Below, one piece after another: positions 9,587 to 17,877 of a stretch of DNA of 64,000 bases (the first letter of the stretch is position 1; each line of letters opens with the position of its first letter). Position numbers and translations under genes: made by a program. Under the pieces are notes generated by a model. It made no database searches. It was not told the origin of the DNA and was given only the letters and a program-made list of their open reading frames with translations. This stretch comes from Colwellia ponticola. Lineage in GTDB: Bacteria; Pseudomonadota; Gammaproteobacteria; Enterobacterales; Alteromonadaceae. Where the stretch lies: NCBI RefSeq assembly GCF_005885605.1, contig NZ_SZVP01000003.1:186001-250000 (forward strand), read 5' to 3'.

Positions 9587-10741
9587 CTAATAGGCGCTAT
9601 GACTATTTTGCTCAATTTCAGCGATAGTAACCGTGCGCCACATTTTTTTGTAACACCAAATAGTGTAACCAAGAATGATAGGCACAAAAAAGGCAACTAC
9701 AACAAGCATTAACCCCAAGGTACTTTCACTGGACACCGTATCCCACATCAATAAACTGTGACTGGGTATACTGCTTGATGGCATGACAAATGGAAACATA
9801 GCAATACCGGCGGTTAAAATAATACTCGCGATAGTTAATGAGCTACCAACAAAGCTTAAGACTTTTATGGTGGTACTTTTACTTTTTATACTCAGAAATA
9901 GTGCAACAAAAAGTGGTGCAATAATACCAACAACAGGGATTAACCATAAGATAGGTGTCTCATTATAATTAGTTAACCAAGCACCGCTGCCGGTGGTCAC
10001 TTCTTTTATGGTCGGCTGTGCTTGTCCCATGGTATCTATCGCACTAACCACCACATAGCCATCAACACTTTGCCAAACCATGACGCCTGCAAGAATAAAG
10101 CAAAGCGCTAATACCAAGGCCACTACAAGGCCAATATTGGCTGAACGTTTGGCAACATCAGCATCGGTACGCATTACCAACCAGGTTGAACCATGCATTA
10201 GCATCATGGCTACGCTGATCACACCGGTTAATAAAGTAAAAGGCGTAAACAAAGCAAAAAATGAACCTGTGTACGTTACGCGCATTAATGAGTCAAAGCC
10301 AAAAGGTACACCTAATAATAAGTTACCAAAAGCAATACCAAACACTAACGGTGGTACCATAGAGCCAACAAACAAGGCTTTGTCCCAGTTATTACGCCAC
10401 TTTAACGAGTCTATTTTACTGCGATAATCAAACGCTAACGGACGTAAAAACAAGCTAAATAACGTCAACATCATGGCAAAATAAAAGCCACTAAATGCAG
10501 TAGCATACACTAAAGGCCAGGCGGCAAATAAAGAAGCGCCGGCAGTAATAAACCACACTTGGTTACCGTCCCAATGCGCGCCAACCGTATTAATAACCAC
10601 GCGGCGCTCAACATCTTTTTTAGCAACAAAGGGTAATAAACCACCGACGCCCATGTCCATGCCATCAGTGATAGCAAAGCCGATGAAAAGAAAACCGATA
10701 AGGCCCCACCATATAAATTTTAATGTTTCATAATCAAACAT
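9587..10741 (-). CDS. cydB: Cytochrome bd ubiquinol oxidase subunit II
   Basis: A 384-residue polytopic membrane protein with about eight to nine helices. Its N-terminus (FIWWGLIGFLFIGFAITDG) and the GAHWDGNQVWFITAGASLF block are characteristic of CydB. It forms the heterodimer with CydA that oxidises quinol and reduces oxygen to water at high affinity without pumping protons. The length is close to the E. coli subunit (379). It begins 10 bp after the cydA stop, consistent with tight co-expression. Confidence 0.95.
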   Translation of the reverse strand: MFDYETLKFIWWGLIGFLFIGFAITDGMDMGVGGLLPFVAKKDVERRVVINTVGAHWDGNQVWFITAGASLFAAWPLVYATAFSGFYFAMMLTLFSLFLRPLAFDYRSKIDSLKWRNNWDKALFVGSMVPPLVFGIAFGNLLLGVPFGFDSLMRVTYTGSFFALFTPFTLLTGVISVAMMLMHGSTWLVMRTDADVAKRSANIGLVVALVLALCFILAGVMVWQSVDGYVVVSAIDTMGQAQPTIKEVTTGSGAWLTNYNETPILWLIPVVGIIAPLFVALFLSIKSKSTTIKVLSFVGSSLTIASIILTAGIAMFPFVMPSSSIPSHSLLMWDTVSSESTLGLMLVVVAFFVPIILGYTIWCYKKMWRTVTIAEIEQNSHSAY

Positions 10742-10751
10742 ATCTTTCCCC

Positions 10752-12338
10752 TTAAGAATTCTGGCTGCGAAGACCAGACGCTAACGCTGGTTTTTGTTCA
10801 AAATGATAACGCCCGGTATGTAATGAACTAGGACCTAAACGAGCAAACTTAACCATTAAGTACATTTCAATAACAAAGAGAATGCTATAAACCACAATGA
10901 AAGCAATCAAAGAAAATAGTACATCACTGGCCGCTAAGCTTGAGGTAGATAAGAATGTTGGCAATACTTCACTAATCGCCCAAGGTTGGCGCCCAAATTC
11001 AGCGACAAACCAACCCGTTTCTATGGCTATCCACGGGAGTGGTAAAGCGAAAAATAGTGACTTTAATAACCAGCGCTTTTGCTCAATTTGACGGCGAGCA
11101 TTGAAATAAAAGGCTAAAACAAACAGTAATAACATAGTAAATCCACAGGCAACCATTATCCTAAAGGCCCAAAAAACAGGCGCAACCGGTGGCGTAGAAT
11201 CTTTAACCGCCATTTGAATTTGTGCTTCAGTGGCATCAACGACGTTATCGGTATAGCGTTTTAATAGTAATCCGTAACCTAAATCGTGCTTAGTTTCATT
11301 GAACTTTGCTAAGTTCTCTGGTGTTTGTTCACCGTTACGTAATTTGGTTAAATACTCATAAGCAATCATGCCATTACGGATACGTGGCTCATGGGCTTTT
11401 TGTAAATCACGCAACCCCATCACTTCGCCATCTAAAGAGCGCGTGGCAATAAGCCCTAAGGCATAAGGTATTTTTACCGCATAATGGGTTTCCATTGCTT
11501 CATCATCAGGCAAGCCAATTACGGTAAATGCAGCAGGTGCAGGCTCAGTATGATATTCAGCTTCAATAGCAGCCAGTTTTACCCGTTGTACTTCACCTAC
11601 TTCATAGCCTGACTCATCACCTAATAAGATAACCGATAGTATTGCTGCTAAACCAAAACCTGCCGCTACTGAAAAAGATCGTTTGGCAAAGGCAACATCT
11701 CGCCCTTTAAGTAAGTAATAACTACTAATACTTAATACAAACATGGCACCAGCAACGTAACCACCAGCAACGGTATGAATGAACTTAACTTGTGCTACTG
11801 GATTAAAAATAATTTCGCTAAAACTTACTAACTCCATACGCATGGTCATGTAATTAAATTCACTACCCACAGGGTTTTGCATCCAACCGTTAGCAATAAG
11901 TATCCATAGCGCTGAGAAGTTTGTGCCCAATGCCATTAAAAAAGTGCCCATTAAATGCTGACGTTTACTTAAGCGGTCCCAACCTAAAAAGAACATACCA
12001 ACAAAAGTTGATTCGAGAAAGAATGCCATTAAACCTTCAATGGCTAACGGCGCGCCAAAGACATCTCCCACATAATGAGAGTAATATGACCAGTTAGTAC
12101 CAAACTCAAATTCCATGGTAAGGCCGGTCGCGACACCAATGGCAAAGTTAATACCAAATAATTTTCCCCAAAACTTAGTCATGTCACGATAGATCTCTCG
12201 ACCTGTCATCACATAAACAGACTCCATAATAAATAATATCCAGGTTAACCCTATGGTTAACGGCACAAATAGAAAATGGAATAATGCCGTAATAGCAAAC
12301 TGCCACCGCGATAATTCTACTAACGTTTCATTGATCAT
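10752..12338 (-). CDS. cydA: Cytochrome bd ubiquinol oxidase subunit I
   Basis: A 528-residue subunit carrying the three haems. The N-terminal [19 protein letters not shown] includes the haem-ligand His (residue 21). A second histidine lies in [17 protein letters not shown] near residue 188. The motif [13 protein letters not shown] is diagnostic of CydA. The long periplasmic Q-loop region (about 250-380) is of the long E. coli-like type. It binds and oxidises quinol at the periplasmic side. It follows the GbsR-like regulator gene by 68 bp and is followed by cydB and cydX. An ArcA-like pair of half-sites (TGTTA and TGTTT, 12376-12392) lies in that gap, but this is weak. Confidence 0.96.
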   Translation of the reverse strand: MINETLVELSRWQFAITALFHFLFVPLTIGLTWILFIMESVYVMTGREIYRDMTKFWGKLFGINFAIGVATGLTMEFEFGTNWSYYSHYVGDVFGAPLAIEGLMAFFLESTFVGMFFLGWDRLSKRQHLMGTFLMALGTNFSALWILIANGWMQNPVGSEFNYMTMRMELVSFSEIIFNPVAQVKFIHTVAGGYVAGAMFVLSISSYYLLKGRDVAFAKRSFSVAAGFGLAAILSVILLGDESGYEVGEVQRVKLAAIEAEYHTEPAPAAFTVIGLPDDEAMETHYAVKIPYALGLIATRSLDGEVMGLRDLQKAHEPRIRNGMIAYEYLTKLRNGEQTPENLAKFNETKHDLGYGLLLKRYTDNVVDATEAQIQMAVKDSTPPVAPVFWAFRIMVACGFTMLLLFVLAFYFNARRQIEQKRWLLKSLFFALPLPWIAIETGWFVAEFGRQPWAISEVLPTFLSTSSLAASDVLFSLIAFIVVYSILFVIEMYLMVKFARLGPSSLHTGRYHFEQKPALASGLRSQNS

Positions 12339-12406
12339 ATTGACTTCTCTCTTGCGCAGAAAATACGCAGTACATTGTTATATTTAATGTTTAAACGATA
12401 TTTTTC

Positions 12407-12964
12407 TTAATGTTCATTTTCTTTTTTAGAAAAAAGGGCTTGTTTAACCGATAAGATCTTGGTTACCCCTGCGCCTAATTTCATAACAGTATTTAACTGT
12501 TCAGGAGTCAGTTTTTGTAGTTCTGAAGCCCAAGTAGTAATCATCTCTAATAAGTCATGAATATCTTTCATACGTTGTTGAGCATACACTTCACTGTCGG
12601 TTTCAGGCGTATCGAGCAGTAGATTTCGCAGTAATGATAAGGTTGGATCGACTTCACGTTTTCGTCTTTCTTCAAAAACAATATTGGCCATGTCCATCAC
12701 ACTACCGATAGCGTTGTAATATTCTTTACGATCGCCTGGCACATGCGTTACTTGTACTAATTTCCATGCCTGTAATTCTTTAATGCCCATACTGACATTG
12801 CCACGAGAAATATTGAGCGTACTCGCCAACTCATTTGCGGTAATAGGTTTATCAGTAATCACGAGTAATGCGTACATTTGCCCAACAGTACGATTAAAGC
12901 CCCACTTGCTACCCATTTCACCAAAGTGATAAACAAATGACTTATTTTTTTCTGAAATTTCCAT
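12407..12964 (-). CDS. GbsR/MarR-type transcriptional regulator upstream of cydABX
   Basis: About 185 residues with a winged-helix domain: GQMYALLVITDKPITANEL, then a recognition-helix region ISRGNVSMGIKELQAWKLV. This is typical of the GbsR branch of the MarR superfamily. The C-terminal half is helical and may mediate dimerisation. I use the ATG at 12962-12964; an upstream in-frame TTG would add four residues. The gene lies directly upstream of cydA on the same strand and probably shares its transcript. A perfect FNR-type site lies about 50 bp before the start. I infer that it tunes cyd expression; the ligand is unknown, and no glycine-betaine genes are nearby. Confidence 0.82.
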   Translation of the reverse strand: MEISEKNKSFVYHFGEMGSKWGFNRTVGQMYALLVITDKPITANELASTLNISRGNVSMGIKELQAWKLVQVTHVPGDRKEYYNAIGSVMDMANIVFEERRKREVDPTLSLLRNLLLDTPETDSEVYAQQRMKDIHDLLEMITTWASELQKLTPEQLNTVMKLGAGVTKILSVKQALFSKKENEH

Positions 12965-13015
12965 AGATATACACAAGTTTCAATAATTTCTGAAAGTTTA
13001 AAACATTTTGAACAT

Positions 13016-13029
13016 TTGATCCAGATCAA
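13016..13029. promoter_or_regulatory. FNR/Anr-type binding site upstream of gbsR-cydABX
   Basis: The sequence TTGATCCAGATCAA is an exact match to the FNR consensus TTGAT-N4-ATCAA. Its centre lies about 58 bp upstream of the regulator ATG. A class II activated promoter (site centred at -41.5) would then start about 17 bases before the ATG. This fits oxygen-responsive control of the bd oxidase genes. The match is seen; binding is inferred. Confidence 0.75.
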
Positions 13030-13089
13030 ATAAAACAATAATGCTGTGATCATCAAAAAATGGCTATATCACAATGGCCTTACTAATTA

Positions 13090-13368
13090 ATGCGTAGTTT
13101 CATACATGACAGGTATGACACTAAAAACTGGCAGGTGGTGCATCAAACTATTCAAGCGATAATCGAAGCTATTGAAAAAAAGCGATATTCATTACCCCTG
13201 ATTATGCAATTGAAGCGGTTAATCTACATTATCGCGATACCTAAACCACGGCATTGCTACTAGGGGAAGTAAATTTTTTGAAATATCACCAAAGGCGAAT
13301 TTAGAGAAGATTGGTATTATCACAGTGCGCTATTAACGGATGATGACCTCATAAACGTTAAGCATTGA
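13090..13368 (+). pseudogene. Decayed ORF of unknown family
   Basis: An ATG at 13090 begins a reading frame (RYDTKNWQVVHQTIQAIIEA) that loses sense near an A-run at about 13174-13181. A one-base shift continues as FITPDYAIEAVNLHYRDT to a stop. The same frame resumes past that stop with TTALLLGEVNFL. A further shift gives ITKGEFREDWYYHSALLTDD up to a stop at 13366-13368. Stitched together, the pieces read like one former protein of about 90 residues. I do not recognise the family. Nothing nearby explains it, and the frames could be coincidental. Confidence 0.35.
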
Positions 13369-13689
13369 GAGGTCAGCGTTAGGATCTTATATAGAAAATG
13401 TCAAAAACATCAGCTTAACATAAAGGACTTTATACTATAAACCTTCACAGAGGTTTGTTATTTAAAGTAAAAATAAGTAGAAGGTAACTATAACGACAGG
13501 AGTATCCATGGTTTAATGGTTTTACTGAGCGCTCAACGGTTATTTAAAAAAAGAACAAAGAAATAAGTATGGATAATAGCTAGTCGACAGCTATCATTAA
13601 TTATGTCTTTTTAATACTATACGGTGTTATTAGCACGGAGTTATTAGCGCTGCCTATAAAGTTTAAAAATTTGGACTGAAGTGTATATA
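13369..13689. other. Intergenic stretch upstream of the HD-GYP gene
   Basis: No convincing gene. There is a short inverted repeat ATAGCT...AGCTAT around 13576-13595 and a duplicated GTTATTAGC near 13626-13650. A promoter for the HD-GYP gene probably lies here, but I could not fix a -35/-10 pair. Confidence 0.4.
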
Positions 13690-15261
13690 ATGGAAAAAAA
13701 TTTAAATCAAAGCGTAAATAATAATTATCTAACACTCGAGAATACAACATTCTTAAGTTATGTATTGCTATCGCTTATTGCAATTATTTCTGTCGCAACA
13801 ATTTATCGATTAATCACCAATGATATTTTTCAGATAGTCATTAATAGTTTTTTTTTAGTGCTATTGCTATCTTTCTACTTTGTTCATAAAAAATACCGCG
13901 AAACATTTTTAATAGCTAACACGCTCATTATTATAACCTATCTTATCTTACTGTTTGCCGCCTGTTATTTAGAAAACCAACACTTTTTAATTATTTTATT
14001 TTGCCTCATACCGCTATTCTCTTTTATCTTATTGCCTACTTTGTATTCACTAACTTACACCCTGATTACATTAATCACCGCTATTGTATTATTGATTGTG
14101 TTCTCTCATAGCACCAGCCCCACGTTAAATATGCGCTTTATTGTACTCTATACCATCATCAGCTTATTTTTGTATTACCTAAACAGAAGTCGGCAATGTG
14201 CTTGGGATAAAACCAACCTACACATTAATAAATTGCATGAAGATATCAAAGAAGGCATAAATCAAGCCACCAAAGATTATGAACTGACGCTTATTTCAAT
14301 GGTCAAAATGCTAGAAAGTCGAGATGCTTATACCGCAGGTCACTCTGAACGAGTAGCGCGTTATAGTAAGTTAATAGCACAAAAATTAGGGTTGAATACC
14401 AAGCAATGTGAATTAGTCTATAGAGCCGGACAATTACATGATATAGGCAAAATAGTTACCCCTGATAATATTTTATTAAAACCAAATCATTTAACGCATT
14501 CTGAATATGAATTAATTAAAGAGCATGTACAGGGTAGTTATGATTTATTGGCTAACATACCGATGTTTAAGGCTGCTGCAGAAATTATCATTTGTCATCA
14601 TGAACACCATGATGGTAAAGGTTACCCTAATGGTTTAAAAGCAGATGAGATACCGTTACTCAGTCAAATAATGATTATTGCCGATGCCTTTGATGCGATG
14701 ACAACCAGCCGAATTTATAAAAGTCGAAAAAGCGCTAAACAAGCCCTTATTGAGCTTGATAGCTTAGCAGGCAGTCAATTTAACCCTGATATTACTCCCA
14801 TTGCCATCGAAGCTCTGACTCATGTCACCATTGAAGAAAATACTAGCCAATTACCCACCTCGTTAATGGGGCAAGAAAGGTTAAATTATTTCTTTAAAGA
14901 TCAACTAACCAAAAAATACAATAAAGAATACTTAACGTACTGTGTAAAAAATAGACAATTTATTGATCATGATCATTATTTGATCGTGGAATTAAAAGAA
15001 TTTTCACAATATAATCGTAGATATGGTTGGAGCGAAGGCGATAACTTTCTCATCGCTTTTGCTAACAACCTCGAATATTGCTTTTCAGACACACTTATCT
15101 ATCGCGTACATGGTGATACCTTTATTCTTATTAGTTTGTCTGCTATTGATACGAAGGTGTTAATAACAAAAACGAGTGATTTATTTATCAATACCGGGAT
15201 TAAGGTTAGCGTAACAAAAACATCATTAACAGACGTGTTGAATGATATTAACTCCTTATAA
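13690..15261 (+). CDS. Membrane HD-GYP cyclic-di-GMP phosphodiesterase with degenerate GGDEF-like tail
   Basis: About 523 residues. The N-terminal 170 residues contain about six hydrophobic helices. An HD-GYP domain follows (about 205-370) with AGHSERVARYS, HDIGK (about 250-254) and HHEHHDGKGYP (about 303-313), which are the metal- and substrate-binding motifs of active cyclic-di-GMP phosphodiesterases. The C-terminal 130 residues look like a diguanylate-cyclase fold in which the GGDEF position reads HGDTF, so cyclase activity is unlikely. It is predicted to degrade cyclic-di-GMP at the inner membrane. The ATG at 13690 is used; an in-frame GTG lies three codons upstream. It is a single gene followed by torF. 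Confidence 0.86.
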   Translation: MEKNLNQSVNNNYLTLENTTFLSYVLLSLIAIISVATIYRLITNDIFQIVINSFFLVLLLSFYFVHKKYRETFLIANTLIIITYLILLFAACYLENQHFLIILFCLIPLFSFILLPTLYSLTYTLITLITAIVLLIVFSHSTSPTLNMRFIVLYTIISLFLYYLNRSRQCAWDKTNLHINKLHEDIKEGINQATKDYELTLISMVKMLESRDAYTAGHSERVARYSKLIAQKLGLNTKQCELVYRAGQLHDIGKIVTPDNILLKPNHLTHSEYELIKEHVQGSYDLLANIPMFKAAAEIIICHHEHHDGKGYPNGLKADEIPLLSQIMIIADAFDAMTTSRIYKSRKSAKQALIELDSLAGSQFNPDITPIAIEALTHVTIEENTSQLPTSLMGQERLNYFFKDQLTKKYNKEYLTYCVKNRQFIDHDHYLIVELKEFSQYNRRYGWSEGDNFLIAFANNLEYCFSDTLIYRVHGDTFILISLSAIDTKVLITKTSDLFINTGIKVSVTKTSLTDVLNDINSL

Positions 15262-15368
15262 ATAATGACTTAATAGCATACAGCCCTAATGCAAAAAAGC
15301 AATATGACTAATAATATATTGCCACTAAAAAGAGTATCTCATTAATATTAATCATGGAGTACTGCATT

Positions 15369-16130
15369 ATGAAAAAAGTTACACATAATATCAATCGTCT
15401 ACTAATCAGCAGCATGCTACTTTCAATACCTTTCGTCACTTTGGCAGAGCAAAGTAAAGACAAACTATTTAACGGTACTTTTAGTGGTTTTGTCGAAATT
15501 GGTACTGATTATGTTTTTCGTGGTGAATCAGAGGTCGCTGATGGTGATATTCCAGCCGTTAAAGCAAGTTTCACTTGGACACATGAAGAGGGCTATTACG
15601 CAGGCGTCTTTAGCGCCACCAATAAATTTGATTCAACACCCGATATCAGAGCGGTACTTGCACCTTATATCGGTAAATTTGGTACTTTTGGCAATAGCGA
15701 CATTAGTTATAATGTCTTTCTATACCACTATACCTACCCCGGTGTTGACGACATGGATTACACTGAACTATGGATGAAAGTTGCTAAAGACTTTGGTCCC
15801 GTTAAGATTGAGCTAGAAGTAACGCCCACTCTCAATGATTGGTTTGGTGTTGATGGTTGGAGCGGCGTCAACTACGCTGTACACCCCAGTAAAACCTTTG
15901 AAAATGGTATTACCTTATCTGGCTCTCTTGGCTATCAAGATCTTTCAGGCGAAGGTGCACAAGGCTGGACTCACTGGAACTTAGGTCTTAGCAAAGATTT
16001 TTACGGGCTTAATATCGATGTTCGTTATCATGATACGGATGTTGATAGTTCACATAAAGTATATGGCTCTGAGCAAGGTCAAAGAATATTTAATGAACGC
16101 TTTGTATTCAGCGTAAGTAAAGCCTTCTAA
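15369..16130 (+). CDS. torF: TorF-family putative outer-membrane porin
   Basis: A 253-residue protein with a signal peptide (cleavage near LAEQ) and a beta-rich body with alternating aromatic residues. GFVEIGTDYVFRGESEV is typical of the TorF family (TIGR02001-like), and the protein ends in Phe (VFSVSKAF), as outer-membrane barrels do. The start is the ATG at 15369, with GGAG nine bases upstream; an earlier in-frame ATG lacks this. It lies upstream of torE-torC-torA-torD. The family is known beside TMAO reductase genes, and it may admit TMAO or related osmolytes into the periplasm (inference). It is separated from torE by about 290 bp, so it may be its own transcript. Confidence 0.85.
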   Translation: MKKVTHNINRLLISSMLLSIPFVTLAEQSKDKLFNGTFSGFVEIGTDYVFRGESEVADGDIPAVKASFTWTHEEGYYAGVFSATNKFDSTPDIRAVLAPYIGKFGTFGNSDISYNVFLYHYTYPGVDDMDYTELWMKVAKDFGPVKIELEVTPTLNDWFGVDGWSGVNYAVHPSKTFENGITLSGSLGYQDLSGEGAQGWTHWNLGLSKDFYGLNIDVRYHDTDVDSSHKVYGSEQGQRIFNERFVFSVSKAF

Positions 16131-16154
16131 TACTGTTCAACATCAATATGAAAA

Positions 16155-16181
16155 ATGACTAAAGAGACACTATTTAGTCAT
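16155..16181 (+). terminator. Hairpin after torF
   Basis: A perfect 9-bp inverted repeat, ATGACTAAA (16155-16163) with TTTAGTCAT (16173-16181), lies 25 bp past the torF stop. No U-run follows on this strand. It may be a processing or attenuation stem, or part of a two-hairpin terminator with the imperfect stem at about 16210-16246. Confidence 0.4.
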
Positions 16182-16264
16182 AGTATTAAAATAAAAGTAC
16201 TAAAATAAAAAGAGAAGGGATTCTCAATTATCTTCTTTTACTTTATGAGTGCTTTGCGAATATT

Positions 16265-16274
16265 TTATGAACAT
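16265..16274 (-). promoter_or_regulatory. Possible TorR box upstream of torE
   Basis: Read on the minus strand this is ATGTTCATAA, which matches the E. coli tor box CTGTTCATAT at eight of ten positions. A weaker match, CTGTTCAACA, lies at 16133-16142 on the plus strand. No torR or torS gene is in the window, so this is tentative. Confidence 0.3.
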
Positions 16275-16424
16275 TTTTTTTAGTTATCAAGTCCTTTTTG
16301 TATTTTTAGTATACAATTTATTTATCAGCATAATGTATTAGACAAGGCAAATAATACATCATGAAACATGATAATAGTCTGTCGACACCTTTACTGAAAC
16401 TATATAGTTAATAGGAGTTTCAAT

Positions 16425-16598
16425 ATGACCACTAAACAACTACATAAAACAACAGAAAGTCAGAGCAAGCTTAAAGAATTTAAAGCATTAGGCTTTATTA
16501 TTGTGGTGTTATTTCCCGCATTGTGTGTCGCTGCTATTGGTGGCTATGGCTTGATTATTTGGTTAATTCAAGCAATGGGCGGCATTGTTCCTCACTAA
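16425..16598 (+). CDS. torE: TMAO reductase system small membrane protein TorE
   Basis: A 57-residue protein absent from longer ORF lists. A hydrophilic start is followed by a single membrane helix (GFIIVVLFPALCVAAIGGYG) and a short tail ending in GGIVPH. This matches the NapE/TorE family of small proteins encoded next to torC. AGGAG lies eight bases before the ATG. It precedes torC by 85 bp and probably starts the torECAD operon. The function of TorE is not well defined in the family; association with the TorC membrane cytochrome is the usual guess. Confidence 0.9.
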   Translation: MTTKQLHKTTESQSKLKEFKALGFIIVVLFPALCVAAIGGYGLIIWLIQAMGGIVPH

Positions 16599-16683
16599 TG
16601 CAGTTTCCCACTAATTGCATATTATTGCTCGTGGAAATATAGCGTAACAACATTGAAAGTCACATTGAAAACAAGGCTATCTT

Positions 16684-17862
16684 ATGAAATATTTCAAAGA
16701 TCTTTGGCAAACACTTAACAAGCCCGCTAAATACCTAACATTAGGCTCAATTAGCTTAACGGCATTTATTATGGGCATTATCTTTTGGGGTGGTTTTAAC
16801 ACCGCACTCGAAGCAACCAATACTGAAGAATTCTGTATTAGCTGTCATAGTATGGAAAGTAAACCTTATCAAGAATTACAAGCAACCGTGCATTGGTCTA
16901 ACAATTCTGGTGTACGAGCTACTTGCCCAGACTGTCATGTACCACATAGTTGGGGACGTAAAATTGCGCGTAAAATGGAAGCGTCAAGTGATGTATGGGG
17001 TTGGCTATTTCAAACGGTTAATACCAGTGAAAAATTTGAAGATAAGCGTTTAGAGATGGCATCAAGAGAGTGGGCTCGGTTTGAGCGCGATGACTCACTC
17101 GCCTGTAAAAACTGTCATAACTATAACTCTATGAAATGGGAGACAATGTCTAAACTCGCCCAAAAACAAATGAAAAGTGCCGCAGAGCGTGATCAAAGCT
17201 GTGTTGATTGCCACAAAGGCATAGCCCATACCTTACCAGAAATGGGTACAGCTAGAGCACCACAATTAATCGCTGAAGTTGGTACAGGTCCAAGCTCATT
17301 CACCAATGAGCAACCCTATTTTAGTGCCCTAACCAAACCGCTTTATTTTAGCCCCACAGGTGATGTACAGGCCGGTACCTTAAACGTGGCGACTAAAGTG
17401 ACTGTTTTAGCCAGTGAAGGCGATAGAGTAAAAGTTGCTATTGATGGTTGGCGTAAAAAAGTTGGTCTTGGGCGGGTTATTTATTTTGATTTTGGTATCA
17501 ATATGCTAACGGCGCAATTATCAAAAGAAGCGGCTAAAACAGACGGTATTATTAATGGCTTTGAAGAAAAAGAAGACACGATGACCGGCTTAAAATGGCA
17601 ACGCGTTGAAACCGAGTTGTGGACTGATGCAGAATATTTGATTACTGAGCAAAAACCACTATGGGACTATGCACGTACTACCTTTAGAACCAGCTGTAGT
17701 GTTTGTCATACCCAACCTGACGAAGCGCATTTTGATGCTAATACTTGGCCAGGTATGTTCCAAGGTATGATTGCCTTTGTCAATATGGACGACGACACAC
17801 AGGCATTAGTTCAAAAGTACTTACAACAACACTCATCTACGTTTGTTAAAGAAGCGCATTAA
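16684..17862 (+). CDS. torC: Pentahaem c-type cytochrome TorC
   Basis: A 392-residue NapC/NirT-type cytochrome with an N-terminal membrane anchor (about residues 17-38). It has five c-haem motifs: CISCH (51-55), CPDCH (81-85), CKNCH (141-145), CVDCH (173-177) and a distal CSVCH (338-342). The first four make the tetrahaem NapC-like domain. The fifth lies in the C-terminal domain that in TorC passes electrons to TorA. It transfers electrons from the menaquinol pool to periplasmic TMAO reductase. The length matches E. coli TorC (390). It is followed by torA after 15 bp. Confidence 0.95.
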   Translation: MKYFKDLWQTLNKPAKYLTLGSISLTAFIMGIIFWGGFNTALEATNTEEFCISCHSMESKPYQELQATVHWSNNSGVRATCPDCHVPHSWGRKIARKMEASSDVWGWLFQTVNTSEKFEDKRLEMASREWARFERDDSLACKNCHNYNSMKWETMSKLAQKQMKSAAERDQSCVDCHKGIAHTLPEMGTARAPQLIAEVGTGPSSFTNEQPYFSALTKPLYFSPTGDVQAGTLNVATKVTVLASEGDRVKVAIDGWRKKVGLGRVIYFDFGINMLTAQLSKEAAKTDGIINGFEEKEDTMTGLKWQRVETELWTDAEYLITEQKPLWDYARTTFRTSCSVCHTQPDEAHFDANTWPGMFQGMIAFVNMDDDTQALVQKYLQQHSSTFVKEAH

Positions 17863-17877
17863 TCGGAGCTAATTATC

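Noticed and set aside
12859-13056. A 65-residue minus-strand frame overlapping the GbsR-like start
   Set aside because: It runs in another frame over the regulator gene and across the FNR site, so it is most likely a shadow.
13279-13345. The fragment GEFREDWYYH as a piece of a sigma-54 activator (FREDLYYRL motif)
   Set aside because: Only a few residues agree and no other activator motif is nearby.
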